From Gemmatimonadota bacterium (GTDB lineage: Bacteria > Latescibacterota > UBA2968), in NCBI GenBank assembly GCA_026705765.1, contig JAPPAB010000171.1, positions 1-42,590 on the forward strand: DNA of 42,590 nucleotides. Reading direction: 5' to 3'. The notes under the pieces were generated by a model, which was given only the letters and a program-made list of their open reading frames with translations, was not told where the DNA came from and made no database searches. The translations under genes were made by a program, and so were the position numbers. Below, in pieces: positions 33,064 through 41,720 of this stretch (the first letter of the stretch is position 1; each line of letters begins with the position of its first letter).

Positions 33064-33074
33064 ACGATTTCAAA

Positions 33075-34436
33075 ATGGTCTCATTCGACGCTGGAACCCG
33101 AGTGCATTTTATCGGCATTGGCGGCATAAGCATGAGCGCGTTGGCCGAATTGCTCGCCGCACGTGGATGCCTCATATCGGGTTCTGACCGGCAGGATTCA
33201 CCGCTCATCCGGCGTTTGGAACAACTCGGTATTTCCGTGAGAATTGGACATGCGCGCGATGCCATTGCTGGAGCCGACTGCGTCGTTTACACATCGGCGA
33301 CGGATTCTGAGAATCCCGAAAGAAAAGCTGCGCGTGAAAAAGGCATTCCCCTGTTGCGCCGCGCCGAATTGCTCGGTCAACTTGTGAATCCACATCCCGC
33401 GATATGCGTGGCGGGCACGCATGGCAAGACCACTACAACGGCAATGATCACGACCATGCTCATCGCCGCTGGCTATGACCCAACGGCTCTTGTAGGGGGT
33501 GTGATTTCTGGCTGGGAAACTGCGTTGCACATAGGCAATGGCGCGCTCTGGGTGGTAGAAGCCGACGAATACGACCGCTCTTTTTTGACATTAAGACCCA
33601 AAATTGCTGTGGTAACAGCACTGGAAGCCGATCACCTCGACTGCTACGAAGATATGAACGACATTCGCGCGACTTTTGAACAATTCATCAATACCCTGCC
33701 CAGCGATGGCTGCGCTGTGTTGTGTGCTGACTCTCCCGAGATACGCCTGCTCAATCTCGATAGGCAATACAAAAAAATGACCTTCGGTTTGACAGACGGC
33801 GACCTTCGCGCAACAAGTATTGAACAAGACGGTTTTGGGATGGCTTTTGACGTGTTTGAAAAAAATACGCGGTTGGGGCGTACGCGCCTTCAAGTACCGG
33901 GCAAACACAATGTAACTAATGCTCTATCGGCACTTGGGGTTGGTGTGTATGTCGGCCTCAATTGGGAAGAAATTTGTGGTGGTATCGAAGCCTTTCGAGG
34001 TGTTCATCGCCGATTTGAAATGCTCGGCAAAGCACGGGGTATCGCGGTGATTGATGATTACGCCCATCACCCCACAGAAATTGCTGCCACACTTCAGGCG
34101 GCGCGGGCGGGATGGCGCGGTCGCCTTGTAGTCGCTTTTCAACCGCATTTGTACACCCGAACGCGCGATTTTGCACCCGATTTTGCCCGGGTGTTACAAC
34201 GGGCCGATCGCGTGTGGATCACCGATATTTATCCCGCGCGGGAAGAACCCATTGCGGGCGTTGACGGGAAGTGGCTTGCCGATCAGATTTCCGGAGCAAA
34301 TTACGCACCTGCGCTAAATGATTTAAAAGCGGCATTATTAAACGACTTGCGTGCTGGAGATCTGCTACTGGTTATGGGTGCTGGAGATATTGAAACAGTT
34401 GCCAGCGATATTTACCAAATGCTCAGAGAAATATAA
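33075..34436 (+). CDS. murC: UDP-N-acetylmuramate:L-alanine ligase
   Basis: Adds L-Ala to UDP-MurNAc. About 453 residues from the ATG at 33075; a TTG at 33060 overlapping the ftsW stop would add five residues and neither start has a clear ribosome-binding site. The N-terminus VHFIGIGGISMSALAELLA, the P-loop AGTHGKTTTTAMI, WVVEADEYDRSFL, PGKHNVTNALSALGV and DDYAHHPTEIAATL are all typical. It directly follows ftsW, where murG would normally come between. murB begins four bases after its stop. Confidence 0.96.
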   Translation: MVSFDAGTRVHFIGIGGISMSALAELLAARGCLISGSDRQDSPLIRRLEQLGISVRIGHARDAIAGADCVVYTSATDSENPERKAAREKGIPLLRRAELLGQLVNPHPAICVAGTHGKTTTTAMITTMLIAAGYDPTALVGGVISGWETALHIGNGALWVVEADEYDRSFLTLRPKIAVVTALEADHLDCYEDMNDIRATFEQFINTLPSDGCAVLCADSPEIRLLNLDRQYKKMTFGLTDGDLRATSIEQDGFGMAFDVFEKNTRLGRTRLQVPGKHNVTNALSALGVGVYVGLNWEEICGGIEAFRGVHRRFEMLGKARGIAVIDDYAHHPTEIAATLQAARAGWRGRLVVAFQPHLYTRTRDFAPDFARVLQRADRVWITDIYPAREEPIAGVDGKWLADQISGANYAPALNDLKAALLNDLRAGDLLLVMGAGDIETVASDIYQMLREI

Positions 34437-34440
34437 GGCA

Positions 34441-35358
34441 ATGAACGATGCACGACGCGATCTGCTCGCGAGAGAGATTCAACGCCAATGCAGGGGAAAG
34501 CTCAAGCGCGATGAATCCCTCGCCAAACACACGACATTTGGGTTGGGTGGTACAGCAGACCTCTTTTTTTCGCCAGCCGATCTCAGCGATTTGGCCATTG
34601 CTGTACCCCTGATCAAAGATGCCAGACTTCCGATCTTTCCGCTGGGTGGAGGAACAAATACTCTCGTGCGCGATAGCGGATTTCGCGGGCTGGTCATTTC
34701 ACTTACAGCGGGCGCGCGACGCATTGAGATTGGAGATGACGAAGGCGTCATACAAGCCGGCGCGAGCACACAGGTAGTATCTCGACAATGCCAGCGGGCA
34801 GGCAAAACAGGATTGGAATTTGGATGCGGGATTCCCGGCACCATCGGCGGCGCAATATGGGGCAATGCCGGTGCCTGGGGCGGTGAAACGATGGATCGCG
34901 TGAACTGGTTGTGCGGTATTGATCTCAGAACGGGTCGAGAAATTTACCTCGAGCAATCCGATATCTCTTTTGGATATCGACACACAGACTTGCCTGCTGA
35001 TCTGCTTATTGTCGAAGCCGGGTTCCGACTTGCAGAAGGTGATCCCAAAATTATTGCCGCTGAGATGGATCGCCTGTTGGCAGAACGCAAAGACACACAA
35101 CCGCTGTCAAACCGCAGTTCAGGGTGCATTTTTAAGAATCCACCAGGGTATTCTGCGGGAGCACTCATCGACAGTGCCGGATGCAAAGGGATGTCGATAG
35201 GAGCAGTGAAAGTTTCGGATGTACATGCCAATTTTATGGTCAACCTCGGTGGACATTCCACCGAAGATGTACTCGCGCTAATCGCGCGGGTTCAAAAGCG
35301 CGTTTTCCAGATTCACAAAATTGAATTGGAGACAGAAGTAAGAATATTGGGTGAATAA
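34441..35358 (+). CDS. murB: UDP-N-acetylenolpyruvoylglucosamine reductase
   Basis: FAD enzyme that reduces the enolpyruvyl group to give UDP-MurNAc. About 305 residues from ATG 34441, preceded by AAGG four bases after murC; a longer frame from 34351 lies inside murC and is not needed. Marks: HTTFGLGGTADLF, FPLGGGTNTLVRDSGFRGLVI (FAD), GLEFGCGIPGTIGGAIWGNAGAWGGE, and the NRSSGCIFKNPPGYSAGALIDSAGCKG block with the catalytic Ser, a type II (Gram-positive-like) layout. Confidence 0.96.
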   Translation: MNDARRDLLAREIQRQCRGKLKRDESLAKHTTFGLGGTADLFFSPADLSDLAIAVPLIKDARLPIFPLGGGTNTLVRDSGFRGLVISLTAGARRIEIGDDEGVIQAGASTQVVSRQCQRAGKTGLEFGCGIPGTIGGAIWGNAGAWGGETMDRVNWLCGIDLRTGREIYLEQSDISFGYRHTDLPADLLIVEAGFRLAEGDPKIIAAEMDRLLAERKDTQPLSNRSSGCIFKNPPGYSAGALIDSAGCKGMSIGAVKVSDVHANFMVNLGGHSTEDVLALIARVQKRVFQIHKIELETEVRILGE

Positions 35359-35380
35359 CGAATTTTCTCAGGAGGATTTT

Positions 35381-36199
35381 ATGTCTGAGTATAAACCAAT
35401 CTACATATCTCACAGGTCTAAAAATATACAGGATGCGGTGAATACGACCCTGTACACAGCCCCTGCACCGCAGAAGCGGCCCCGAAAACTCGCGCACTGG
35501 GTAATTGTTATGACACTGATGAGCCTGCTGGGTGTGGGCATCCAAAATGCCTATTCATCGCTGGCGGATTCAGATTTCTTTCTCATGACACATATTCGGG
35601 TCCTCGGCAACGCCCTGATATCTGAAGCTGAAGTCATAGATCTTTCGCAATTGCAGGTGGGTACAAATCTTTTTGCCTGTGACATAACATCTGTAACAGA
35701 ACGCGTGGCACAGCACCCGATGGTCAAAAAGGTGTTGCTACACAGAGAACCACCGGAAACACTCGTCATTAGTATCGAGGAACGCCAGCCTGTTGGGCTG
35801 TTGAACACGCCCAATGGTTTGATGGGGTTGGATGAGTCTGGCAAAATTTTCCCCCTGTCTCCTGCTGCGCAGGTAGATTTACCCATTCTAACAGGTGTTG
35901 ATTTGCAAAGAGATAAGGATGGATCCTGGGCAAGTGCTCTGGCGAAATTTGTGACGGAATTGCAAATCCACACACCGGCGTTTTGGCGTGAAATTTCAGA
36001 AATTTGTACTGACAATCCCCATTCTGCTACGGTTTATCTGGTGGCTGATGATCTGGCCCTCAGAATGCGTTTTGCAAACCCCGAAAAGCAGATTCAGAAT
36101 TTCCGCGCCTATACTCAGGCCACCTCTGGGCTTGGCACAGACCTCGCGTATATTGATCTGCGCTATAGAGATCAGGTAATTGTGGGCAAGCGGCAGTAG
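35381..36199 (+). CDS. ftsQ: Cell-division protein FtsQ
   Basis: Bitopic membrane protein of about 272 residues linking the early and late divisome. The ATG at 35381 has a strong AGGAGG upstream; a GTG at 35351 overlapping murB is the poorer start. There is a basic cytoplasmic tail (QKRPRKLAHW), one membrane helix (about 40-60) and a POTRA-type domain (IRVLGNALISEAEVIDLSQLQVGTNLFACD), then PMVKKVLLHREPPETLVISIEERQPVG. No ddl gene precedes it. The region ends with ATTGTGGGCAAGCGGCAG before ftsA. Confidence 0.92.
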   Translation: MSEYKPIYISHRSKNIQDAVNTTLYTAPAPQKRPRKLAHWVIVMTLMSLLGVGIQNAYSSLADSDFFLMTHIRVLGNALISEAEVIDLSQLQVGTNLFACDITSVTERVAQHPMVKKVLLHREPPETLVISIEERQPVGLLNTPNGLMGLDESGKIFPLSPAAQVDLPILTGVDLQRDKDGSWASALAKFVTELQIHTPAFWREISEICTDNPHSATVYLVADDLALRMRFANPEKQIQNFRAYTQATSGLGTDLAYIDLRYRDQVIVGKRQ

Positions 36200-36224
36200 T
36201 TCATCAGTGAAAGGGCCTCACACG

Positions 36225-37445
36225 ATGGATCGAATTGTTGGACTCGATATTGGCTCCACCAAGATCTGTGTTGTTGTAGCTGAAGTGGAAGATGACGGCA
36301 CGCCCAAAATTACGGGCCTGGGCAGCAGTCCCTCCCAGGGCCTCAAGCGCGGAGTGGTGATCAATGTGGAAAAAACTGTGCAATCTATCCGCACAGCTAT
36401 AGAAGAAGCGCAGGAAATGTCGGGCACGCGCATTGGTGCTGTTTATGCGGGCATTGCCGGAGATCATATACGCAGCGTGAATACGCGGGCGGTTGTGGCC
36501 GTTTCGGGACCGGACAATGAAATTACGGCCAATGATGAAGAACGCGCGATTGAAGCGGCCAAAGCAGTATCTATTCCCATGGATCGGGAAATTGTTCACG
36601 TGCTGCCGCAATCTTTTGTGGTTGACGAGCAGCCCGGTATTAAAGACCCCATTGGCATGTCGGGTGTGAGACTCGAAGTCGATGTACATATTGTAACTGG
36701 TGCTGTAACTTCAGCGCAGAATATCTGCAAAAGTATCCGTCGCGCGGGTGTAGAGGTGGTAGATCTGGTACTCGAACCCATTGCTTCGAGTTATGCGGTA
36801 TTAACACCTGACGAAGAGGAAATGGGCGTGGCACTGGTCGATATAGGAGGTGGCACGACTGATCTCGCGGTGTTTTACGATGGTGCTATTCGCCATACAG
36901 CCGTTGTGGGATTGGGAGGGTCAAATGTGACAAATGATATGGCTATTGGTTTGCGCACGCCCTGGAAACAAGCCGAAGCCATGAAACGAGAAAGCGGCTG
37001 TGCATTACAATCGCTGGTCAAGCCCAACGATATGGTCGAAGTGCAGGGGGTTGCCGGACGACCTTCTCGCACGGTGTCTCGGGCAAAAATGGCCGAGATT
37101 ATTGAAGCCCGCATGGAAGAAATTTTTGGACATATAAATCAGGAGATTCGCCGCACCGACTATGCCGACTTAATGGGCGCGGGCATCGTACTCACAGGTG
37201 GAGGCGCAATGCTCCAGGGTTGTGCGGAACTGGCCAAAGAAATTTTTGACTTGCCCGTGGCTATTGGCAAACCCCGAGGAATAGCGGGACGGGCCAATGC
37301 CGTGAACGAACCGCTTTATGCCACCGCTGTTGGGCTGGTACAATTTGGGCTATTTCACCAAAATGGCCATTTTATAGCCGATGACGGCGTTTTTCGCAAT
37401 TCAACTTTTGGTCGTATGAAAAACTGGATTCGAGATTTTTTTTAA
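36225..37445 (+). CDS. ftsA: Cell-division protein FtsA
   Basis: Actin-like ATPase that tethers FtsZ to the membrane, 406 residues. I chose the ATG at 36225 (MDRIVGLDIGSTKICVVVAEV) because upstream codons overlap the ftsQ end and lack resemblance. ATP-site motifs: GLDIGSTKICV, ALVDIGGGTTDLAVF and GIVLTGGGAMLQGCAEL. The C-terminal amphipathic helix (FGRMKNWIRDFF) that binds the membrane is present. AAAGGG lies upstream. ftsZ follows after 81 bases. Confidence 0.97.
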   Translation: MDRIVGLDIGSTKICVVVAEVEDDGTPKITGLGSSPSQGLKRGVVINVEKTVQSIRTAIEEAQEMSGTRIGAVYAGIAGDHIRSVNTRAVVAVSGPDNEITANDEERAIEAAKAVSIPMDREIVHVLPQSFVVDEQPGIKDPIGMSGVRLEVDVHIVTGAVTSAQNICKSIRRAGVEVVDLVLEPIASSYAVLTPDEEEMGVALVDIGGGTTDLAVFYDGAIRHTAVVGLGGSNVTNDMAIGLRTPWKQAEAMKRESGCALQSLVKPNDMVEVQGVAGRPSRTVSRAKMAEIIEARMEEIFGHINQEIRRTDYADLMGAGIVLTGGGAMLQGCAELAKEIFDLPVAIGKPRGIAGRANAVNEPLYATAVGLVQFGLFHQNGHFIADDGVFRNSTFGRMKNWIRDFF

Positions 37446-37526
37446 AGAGTTGCATCTTTACTAACGTTATGCTCTAAATAGTTGATAGCCAACCCATTTC
37501 CACTGTGTTTCAAACAGGAGGTTCTC

Positions 37527-38744
37527 ATGGTAACTTTTTCTATTGTTGACTCCGATAGCCAGGCCAAAATCCGGGTCGTAGGCGTCGGGGGGTCAGGTGG
37601 TAATGCGATCAATCGCATGATTGTGTCGGGATTGCAGGGCGTTGAGTTTATCGCCATCAACACCGACGAACAAGATCTCAAACTTTCACAGGCGCCTAAT
37701 TGCATTCAAATTGGGCGCAATATCACAAAGGGATTGGGCGCAGGTGCCAATCCCGAAATTGGCGCAGAGGCCATTGAAGAAAATCGCGACGAGGTCGCCG
37801 AAGCATTGACCGGATCCGATATGGTTTTTGTGACCGCTGGCATGGGTGGCGGCACGGGCACGGGTGCAGCGCCCACCGTCGCTGAAATTGCCCGTGAGGT
37901 AGGCGCGCTCACTGTAGGCATTGTGAGTCTGCCTTTTAGAATGGAAGGCATGCCGCGCATGCGCAATGCTCAAGCGGGTATTGATTCCTTGAAAAGATCT
38001 GCGGATACAGTGATTATTATTCCCAATCAGCGGCTTTTGGAAATCAGTTCAGAAGACACAACGCTGACAGAGGCATTTCTCATCGCCGATGATATTTTAT
38101 TGCAGGCCACGCGGGGTATTTCCGATTTGATCACCATACCCGGCGAGGTGAATCTCGACTTTAATGACGTGCGTACGGTGATGCAAGCCGGCGGCGATGC
38201 GCTGATGGGTACAGCCGAAGCTTCTGGCGAAAATCGAGCGATTACAGCAGCTGAAAAAGCATTGAATAGCCCATTGCTCGACAATGTATCTGTTGCAGGC
38301 GCTCAGGGAGTGCTGGTGAATATTTCAGCCAGCAGTGAACTGAAGCTGTTTGAAATGGATAAAGCTGTGAATCTCATAACCGATGCCGTGGGTCACGAAG
38401 CCAATATTATATGGGGTACGGTGCTCGATGATAACCTCGGGGACGAAATGCGCGTCACAGTTATTGCCACGGGCTTTAATACCGACTCACCGCAGAAGCT
38501 CAATGAGCCCAATATAGGCATTTCTTACTCGAAGTTCACACCCGAGCCTACTGTTAGCACAGATATTCCAGCCTTTATACGCAAAATTGAATCTGAGAAT
38601 ACTGAGCTTGATACAGAGGAAGAACCCGAGAAAAAACTCGAGGAAAAACCCGAGAAAAAACCCGAAGAAAAACCCAAAATCGACACCATATCCCTAAACG
38701 ATCTACAATATCCCACATTTCTTCGCAGACAAAAGGAAGGATAA
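37527..38744 (+). CDS. ftsZ: Cell-division GTPase FtsZ
   Basis: Tubulin-like GTPase that forms the division ring, 405 residues from the ATG at 37527, which has CAGGAGG upstream; a longer frame from 37482 is not needed. The GTP motif is G107-G-G-T-G-T-G113. The catalytic T7 loop is NLDFNDV. After the globular core comes a Glu/Lys/Pro-rich linker (repeated EEKPEKKPEE-type units) and a C-terminal peptide LNDLQYPTFLRRQKEG that fits the FtsA-binding tail. Last gene of the dcw cluster; no terminator is visible after it. Confidence 0.98.
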   Translation: MVTFSIVDSDSQAKIRVVGVGGSGGNAINRMIVSGLQGVEFIAINTDEQDLKLSQAPNCIQIGRNITKGLGAGANPEIGAEAIEENRDEVAEALTGSDMVFVTAGMGGGTGTGAAPTVAEIAREVGALTVGIVSLPFRMEGMPRMRNAQAGIDSLKRSADTVIIIPNQRLLEISSEDTTLTEAFLIADDILLQATRGISDLITIPGEVNLDFNDVRTVMQAGGDALMGTAEASGENRAITAAEKALNSPLLDNVSVAGAQGVLVNISASSELKLFEMDKAVNLITDAVGHEANIIWGTVLDDNLGDEMRVTVIATGFNTDSPQKLNEPNIGISYSKFTPEPTVSTDIPAFIRKIESENTELDTEEEPEKKLEEKPEKKPEEKPKIDTISLNDLQYPTFLRRQKEG

Positions 38745-38751
38745 AAATAAA

Positions 38752-38779
38752 ACGTGAGACGTAAGACGCAAGACGTAAG
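38752..38779 (+). repeat. Four heptamers overlapping a gene start
   Basis: ACGTGAG, ACGTAAG, ACGCAAG and ACGTAAG in a row. The possible GTG start of the next gene lies in the first unit. AGACGCAA from the tract can pair with TTGCGTCT a few bases downstream. Confidence 0.8.
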
Positions 38780-39674
38780 CTCCCCCTTGCGTCTCCCCCA
38801 AAAACAGGCATATCTTTACGCAATTTCTGCCGTCTTTCTGTGGTCAACGGCGGCCACTGCATTTAAATTATCTCTACGCGTTTTAGATCCCATTCAACTT
38901 TTGTTCTACGCCGTCCTTGCGTCGTCCATTGTTCTGGGCCTGATTATAGTGGCTCAGGGCAAATGGTCGGCGGTTTTTTTGTGTACGCGACGGCAGTATT
39001 TGCAATCCCTCGGATTGGGGTTGCTCAATCCATGTGCCTACTATCTGGTATTGCTGCGTGCTTACGACCTGCTGCCTGCGCAAGAAGCACAACCTCTGAA
39101 TTACACCTGGGCAATAGCACTGGCCCTGTTGTCCATTCCCCTTTTGAAACAAAAATTGACCCTGTGGGATGTAATCGGCGGAACAGTGAGCTATGCCGGG
39201 GTATTTGTGATTTCTACCCGGGGCGATATAATGGGATTTAGATTTTCCAATCCCCAGGGAGTGGGACTGGCTCTTTTCAGCAGCTTTTTGTGGGCACTGT
39301 ACTGGATCTTCAACAAACGGGATACGCGAGACCCGGTTGTGGGAATGTTTTTGAATTTTGTTTTTGCATTGCCTTTTGTGCTGACAATCTGCATCACATT
39401 TTCAGATATGCGGATCAATATACAGGGATTAGGTGGCGCTATTTACGTCGGATTATTTGAAATGGGCATCACATTTGTCCTGTGGTTGTCGGCGATGAAG
39501 CTTACTGATCACACGGCGAGAATCGGAAATTTGATCTTTTTATCTCCATTCTTATCTCTTGTCTTTATCCACTTTTTGGTGGGAGAAGACATATTTCCCT
39601 CCACTTATGTCGGACTGACGTTGATCATCGCGGGCTTGATTGTACAACAAAAAAAGCCCTATACCGTTACCTGA
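38754..39674 (+). CDS. DMT/EamA-family permease
   Basis: Membrane protein of up to 306 residues with about ten helices in two EamA-type halves (FLWSTAATAFKLSL near the start; LFSSFLWALYWIFNKRDTRD opening the second half; ISPFLSL-type LSPFLSLVFIHFLVGEDI near the end). The family exports or imports amino acids, nucleotide sugars or other metabolites; the substrate is unknown. The start is uncertain: the GTG at 38754 lies within a heptamer tract and has only a distant GGAAGG; a TTG at 38787 is possible. The first residues (MRRKTQDVSS) are coded by the repeat. Confidence 0.85.
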   Translation: MRRKTQDVSSPLRLPQKQAYLYAISAVFLWSTAATAFKLSLRVLDPIQLLFYAVLASSIVLGLIIVAQGKWSAVFLCTRRQYLQSLGLGLLNPCAYYLVLLRAYDLLPAQEAQPLNYTWAIALALLSIPLLKQKLTLWDVIGGTVSYAGVFVISTRGDIMGFRFSNPQGVGLALFSSFLWALYWIFNKRDTRDPVVGMFLNFVFALPFVLTICITFSDMRINIQGLGGAIYVGLFEMGITFVLWLSAMKLTDHTARIGNLIFLSPFLSLVFIHFLVGEDIFPSTYVGLTLIIAGLIVQQKKPYTVT

Positions 39675-39695
39675 ACCGCTTTACACACGCCAGAT

Positions 39696-39724
39696 TTGGC
39701 ATTAGTTTAATCCGATTCTACAAC
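39696..39724 (+). promoter_or_regulatory. Possible promoter of the sulfatase gene
   Basis: TTGGCA and TACAAC are 17 bases apart, 16 bases before the ATG. The -10 is weak and the leader would be very short, so this is tentative. Confidence 0.35.
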
Positions 39725-39740
39725 TGATCAAGGAGGGTTT

Positions 39741-41282
39741 ATGCCTGAACGTCCGAATATCCTGATTTTGCACAGTGACGAACACAGTTTTCGCTTTTTG
39801 TCGGCACGCAGCCGTGAGCGAGGTGGTGAACCCTGCCACACGCCCACATTGGATGGCTTAATCGCACAGGGCGTCAACTTTGACGCGGCCTATTGTCAGA
39901 TGCCGCTGTGTACTCCGAGCCGTATTTCAATGCTAACTGGACGACACGCACATCGGTGTGGCGCGTGGACCAATGGGTCGATTTTAGATCCCGATTTGCC
40001 CACTTTTGGCAGTCATTTTCAGGCCAATGGGTATGAAACAGCGGTCGTGGGCAAAACGCATTTGGGCGGATCTTTGCAACACGCCGGATTTGGCGCGCGG
40101 CCCTATGGCGACTTCGGTGGTCCCTGTTCCCATCAGCCCGACCCATTGCACAAAACAGGAGATGGTTTGCGGACGCGCACAGTTGATGCGGGAATCAGCG
40201 AGGTACCCGAATCGCTCTTACAAGAAAATATGATCGCACGCGAATCGCTTGCGTGGCTGCGCGAACATCGCCATGCCAATCCCGACAAGCCGTGGCTGGT
40301 CTATACGTCATTTAGCCGCCCGCACTTCCCGCTAACTGCTCCGAAGCGATTTTTCGACCGCTATTATCCCGAAGGGGTAACGCCCCCCTGGGTGCGCCGC
40401 ACCGGCGATAGTGCCGACCATCCGATGACAGTGGGCGCAATCAGGGGATTTCGGACCGAAGAAATCGCCGAAGATGAAATGATGAAAGCGCGCGCAGCTT
40501 ATTTTGCAGCGGTCGATTTTCTGGACGAAATTCTGGGGGATTTTCTGGCCTTGCTCAACCGCGATGGATTTTTGGACAACACAGTCATTATATATACATC
40601 CGATCACGGAGAACTGGTGGGCGAACACGGAATATGGTGGAAAAATACATGGCACGAAGCCGCCGCCCACGTGCCTTTCATCTTTTCGCTTCCCGAACAC
40701 CGCAACGGTAGCCTGAACACGCGAGAAATACGCACACCCGTAAGCCTTGCGGACCTCTTCCCCACACTTTGTGGATTGGCGGGTCTAAATTGTCCAGAAG
40801 GGGTAGATGGTGTGGATTTGACCGATGTTCTAAAAGGAGAAACGAGTTCCGCACTCAATGACCGCGCAGGCGTGATTACCGAATCGCCAAATCCCCGCTG
40901 GGGCAAAGGCACAGAGTTTCGGATGATTCGTTCCAGACAGTACAAGTATATCGCATTTCGAGACTGTGAAGATCTCGCCTTCGACATGGAAACCGATCCC
41001 GACGAGCAACGCAATTTGCTAAAACATGATCCCGACAATGCCGACTTAAAAGCATTGCGAGAAGCGGTACTGGATGGATTTGACTTTGACGAGGTGGGAG
41101 CCCTCCGCGAAAAGCAAACTGCTGAATTGCGCGCAAAATATCCAGCGCGGGTTAAAATGCACACCCCCAATCAAATTCTGCGAGGCGACGGCAAATTGGT
41201 CGAAGTCGATACACCTCTGTACGCGTCCAAAGTGATCAGCGACGATCCCTCACGAGACTTTGACGATTATCCTGCGCGGTAG
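39741..41282 (+). CDS. Sulfatase (formylglycine type)
   Basis: Sulfate-ester hydrolase of the arylsulfatase/choline-sulfatase class, 513 residues. The cysteine turned into formylglycine is C57 in L-C57-T-P-S-R61 followed by MLTGR. Metal-site motifs are NILILHSDEH near the start and YTSDHGELVGEHG. No signal peptide is seen, suggesting a cytoplasmic enzyme, unlike most polysaccharide sulfatases, although the first residues are the metal loop itself and no upstream start is likely. AAGGAGGG precedes the ATG. The substrate cannot be told. A separate sulfatase-modifying enzyme must exist elsewhere. The adjacent rhodanese may or may not be linked to sulfur handling. Confidence 0.92.
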   Translation: MPERPNILILHSDEHSFRFLSARSRERGGEPCHTPTLDGLIAQGVNFDAAYCQMPLCTPSRISMLTGRHAHRCGAWTNGSILDPDLPTFGSHFQANGYETAVVGKTHLGGSLQHAGFGARPYGDFGGPCSHQPDPLHKTGDGLRTRTVDAGISEVPESLLQENMIARESLAWLREHRHANPDKPWLVYTSFSRPHFPLTAPKRFFDRYYPEGVTPPWVRRTGDSADHPMTVGAIRGFRTEEIAEDEMMKARAAYFAAVDFLDEILGDFLALLNRDGFLDNTVIIYTSDHGELVGEHGIWWKNTWHEAAAHVPFIFSLPEHRNGSLNTREIRTPVSLADLFPTLCGLAGLNCPEGVDGVDLTDVLKGETSSALNDRAGVITESPNPRWGKGTEFRMIRSRQYKYIAFRDCEDLAFDMETDPDEQRNLLKHDPDNADLKALREAVLDGFDFDEVGALREKQTAELRAKYPARVKMHTPNQILRGDGKLVEVDTPLYASKVISDDPSRDFDDYPAR

Positions 41283-41315
41283 AATAGTTAAACCTTAATT
41301 TTTTTGGAGGTTATA

Positions 41316-41720
41316 ATGACAGCTTTTTCTCGCGTTTGTGAAACACCATCAGCTTCCCCTGATAAGATACAAGAATACTTCTCATATAAGTTGCGATGTG
41401 AGACCGATCCGTTTGACGTGAATGCGGATATAGAAAATGGAATCGATAGTTTCGCGCTTATTGATGTGCGCAGTAAAGAAGACTATCTCAACGGTCACGC
41501 TGCCGGGGCTATCCACATTGATCACAATGATATGACCGAAGCGAGAATGGCTGAATTTCCCAAAGACCGATTACTCGTAGTGTACTGCTGGGGACCTGGG
41601 TGTAACGGCGCGACAAAAGCCGCTGTGAAATTGAGTGCTTTGGGATTTTCCGTAAAAGAAATGATCGGCGGGATTACCTATTGGAAAGAGGAAGGATATC
41701 CAGTAATATCAGGCGTTTAG
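41316..41720 (+). CDS. Rhodanese-domain protein
   Basis: Single rhodanese domain, 134 residues, probably moving sulfane sulfur in the cytoplasm. ATG 41316 has TTGGAGG upstream; an upstream TTG inside that site is rejected. Marks: FALIDVRSKEDYLNGHAAGAIHI (CH2A-like region) and the active loop VVYC91WGPGC96NGATKAA, with C91 the expected sulfur carrier. The YCWGPGCNG form is common in rhodanese-like proteins with a second Cys in the loop. It lies 33 bases after the sulfatase and overlaps the convergent hydrolase by 12 bases. Confidence 0.9.
   Translation: MTAFSRVCETPSASPDKIQEYFSYKLRCETDPFDVNADIENGIDSFALIDVRSKEDYLNGHAAGAIHIDHNDMTEARMAEFPKDRLLVVYCWGPGCNGATKAAVKLSALGFSVKEMIGGITYWKEEGYPVISGV

Noticed and set aside
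37443-37526. Separate ftsZ promoter or terminator between ftsA and ftsZ
   Set aside because: A 6-bp inverted repeat (TAAAGA/TCTTTA) has no T-tract, and the best -35/-10 candidates match consensus at only three and four of six positions.
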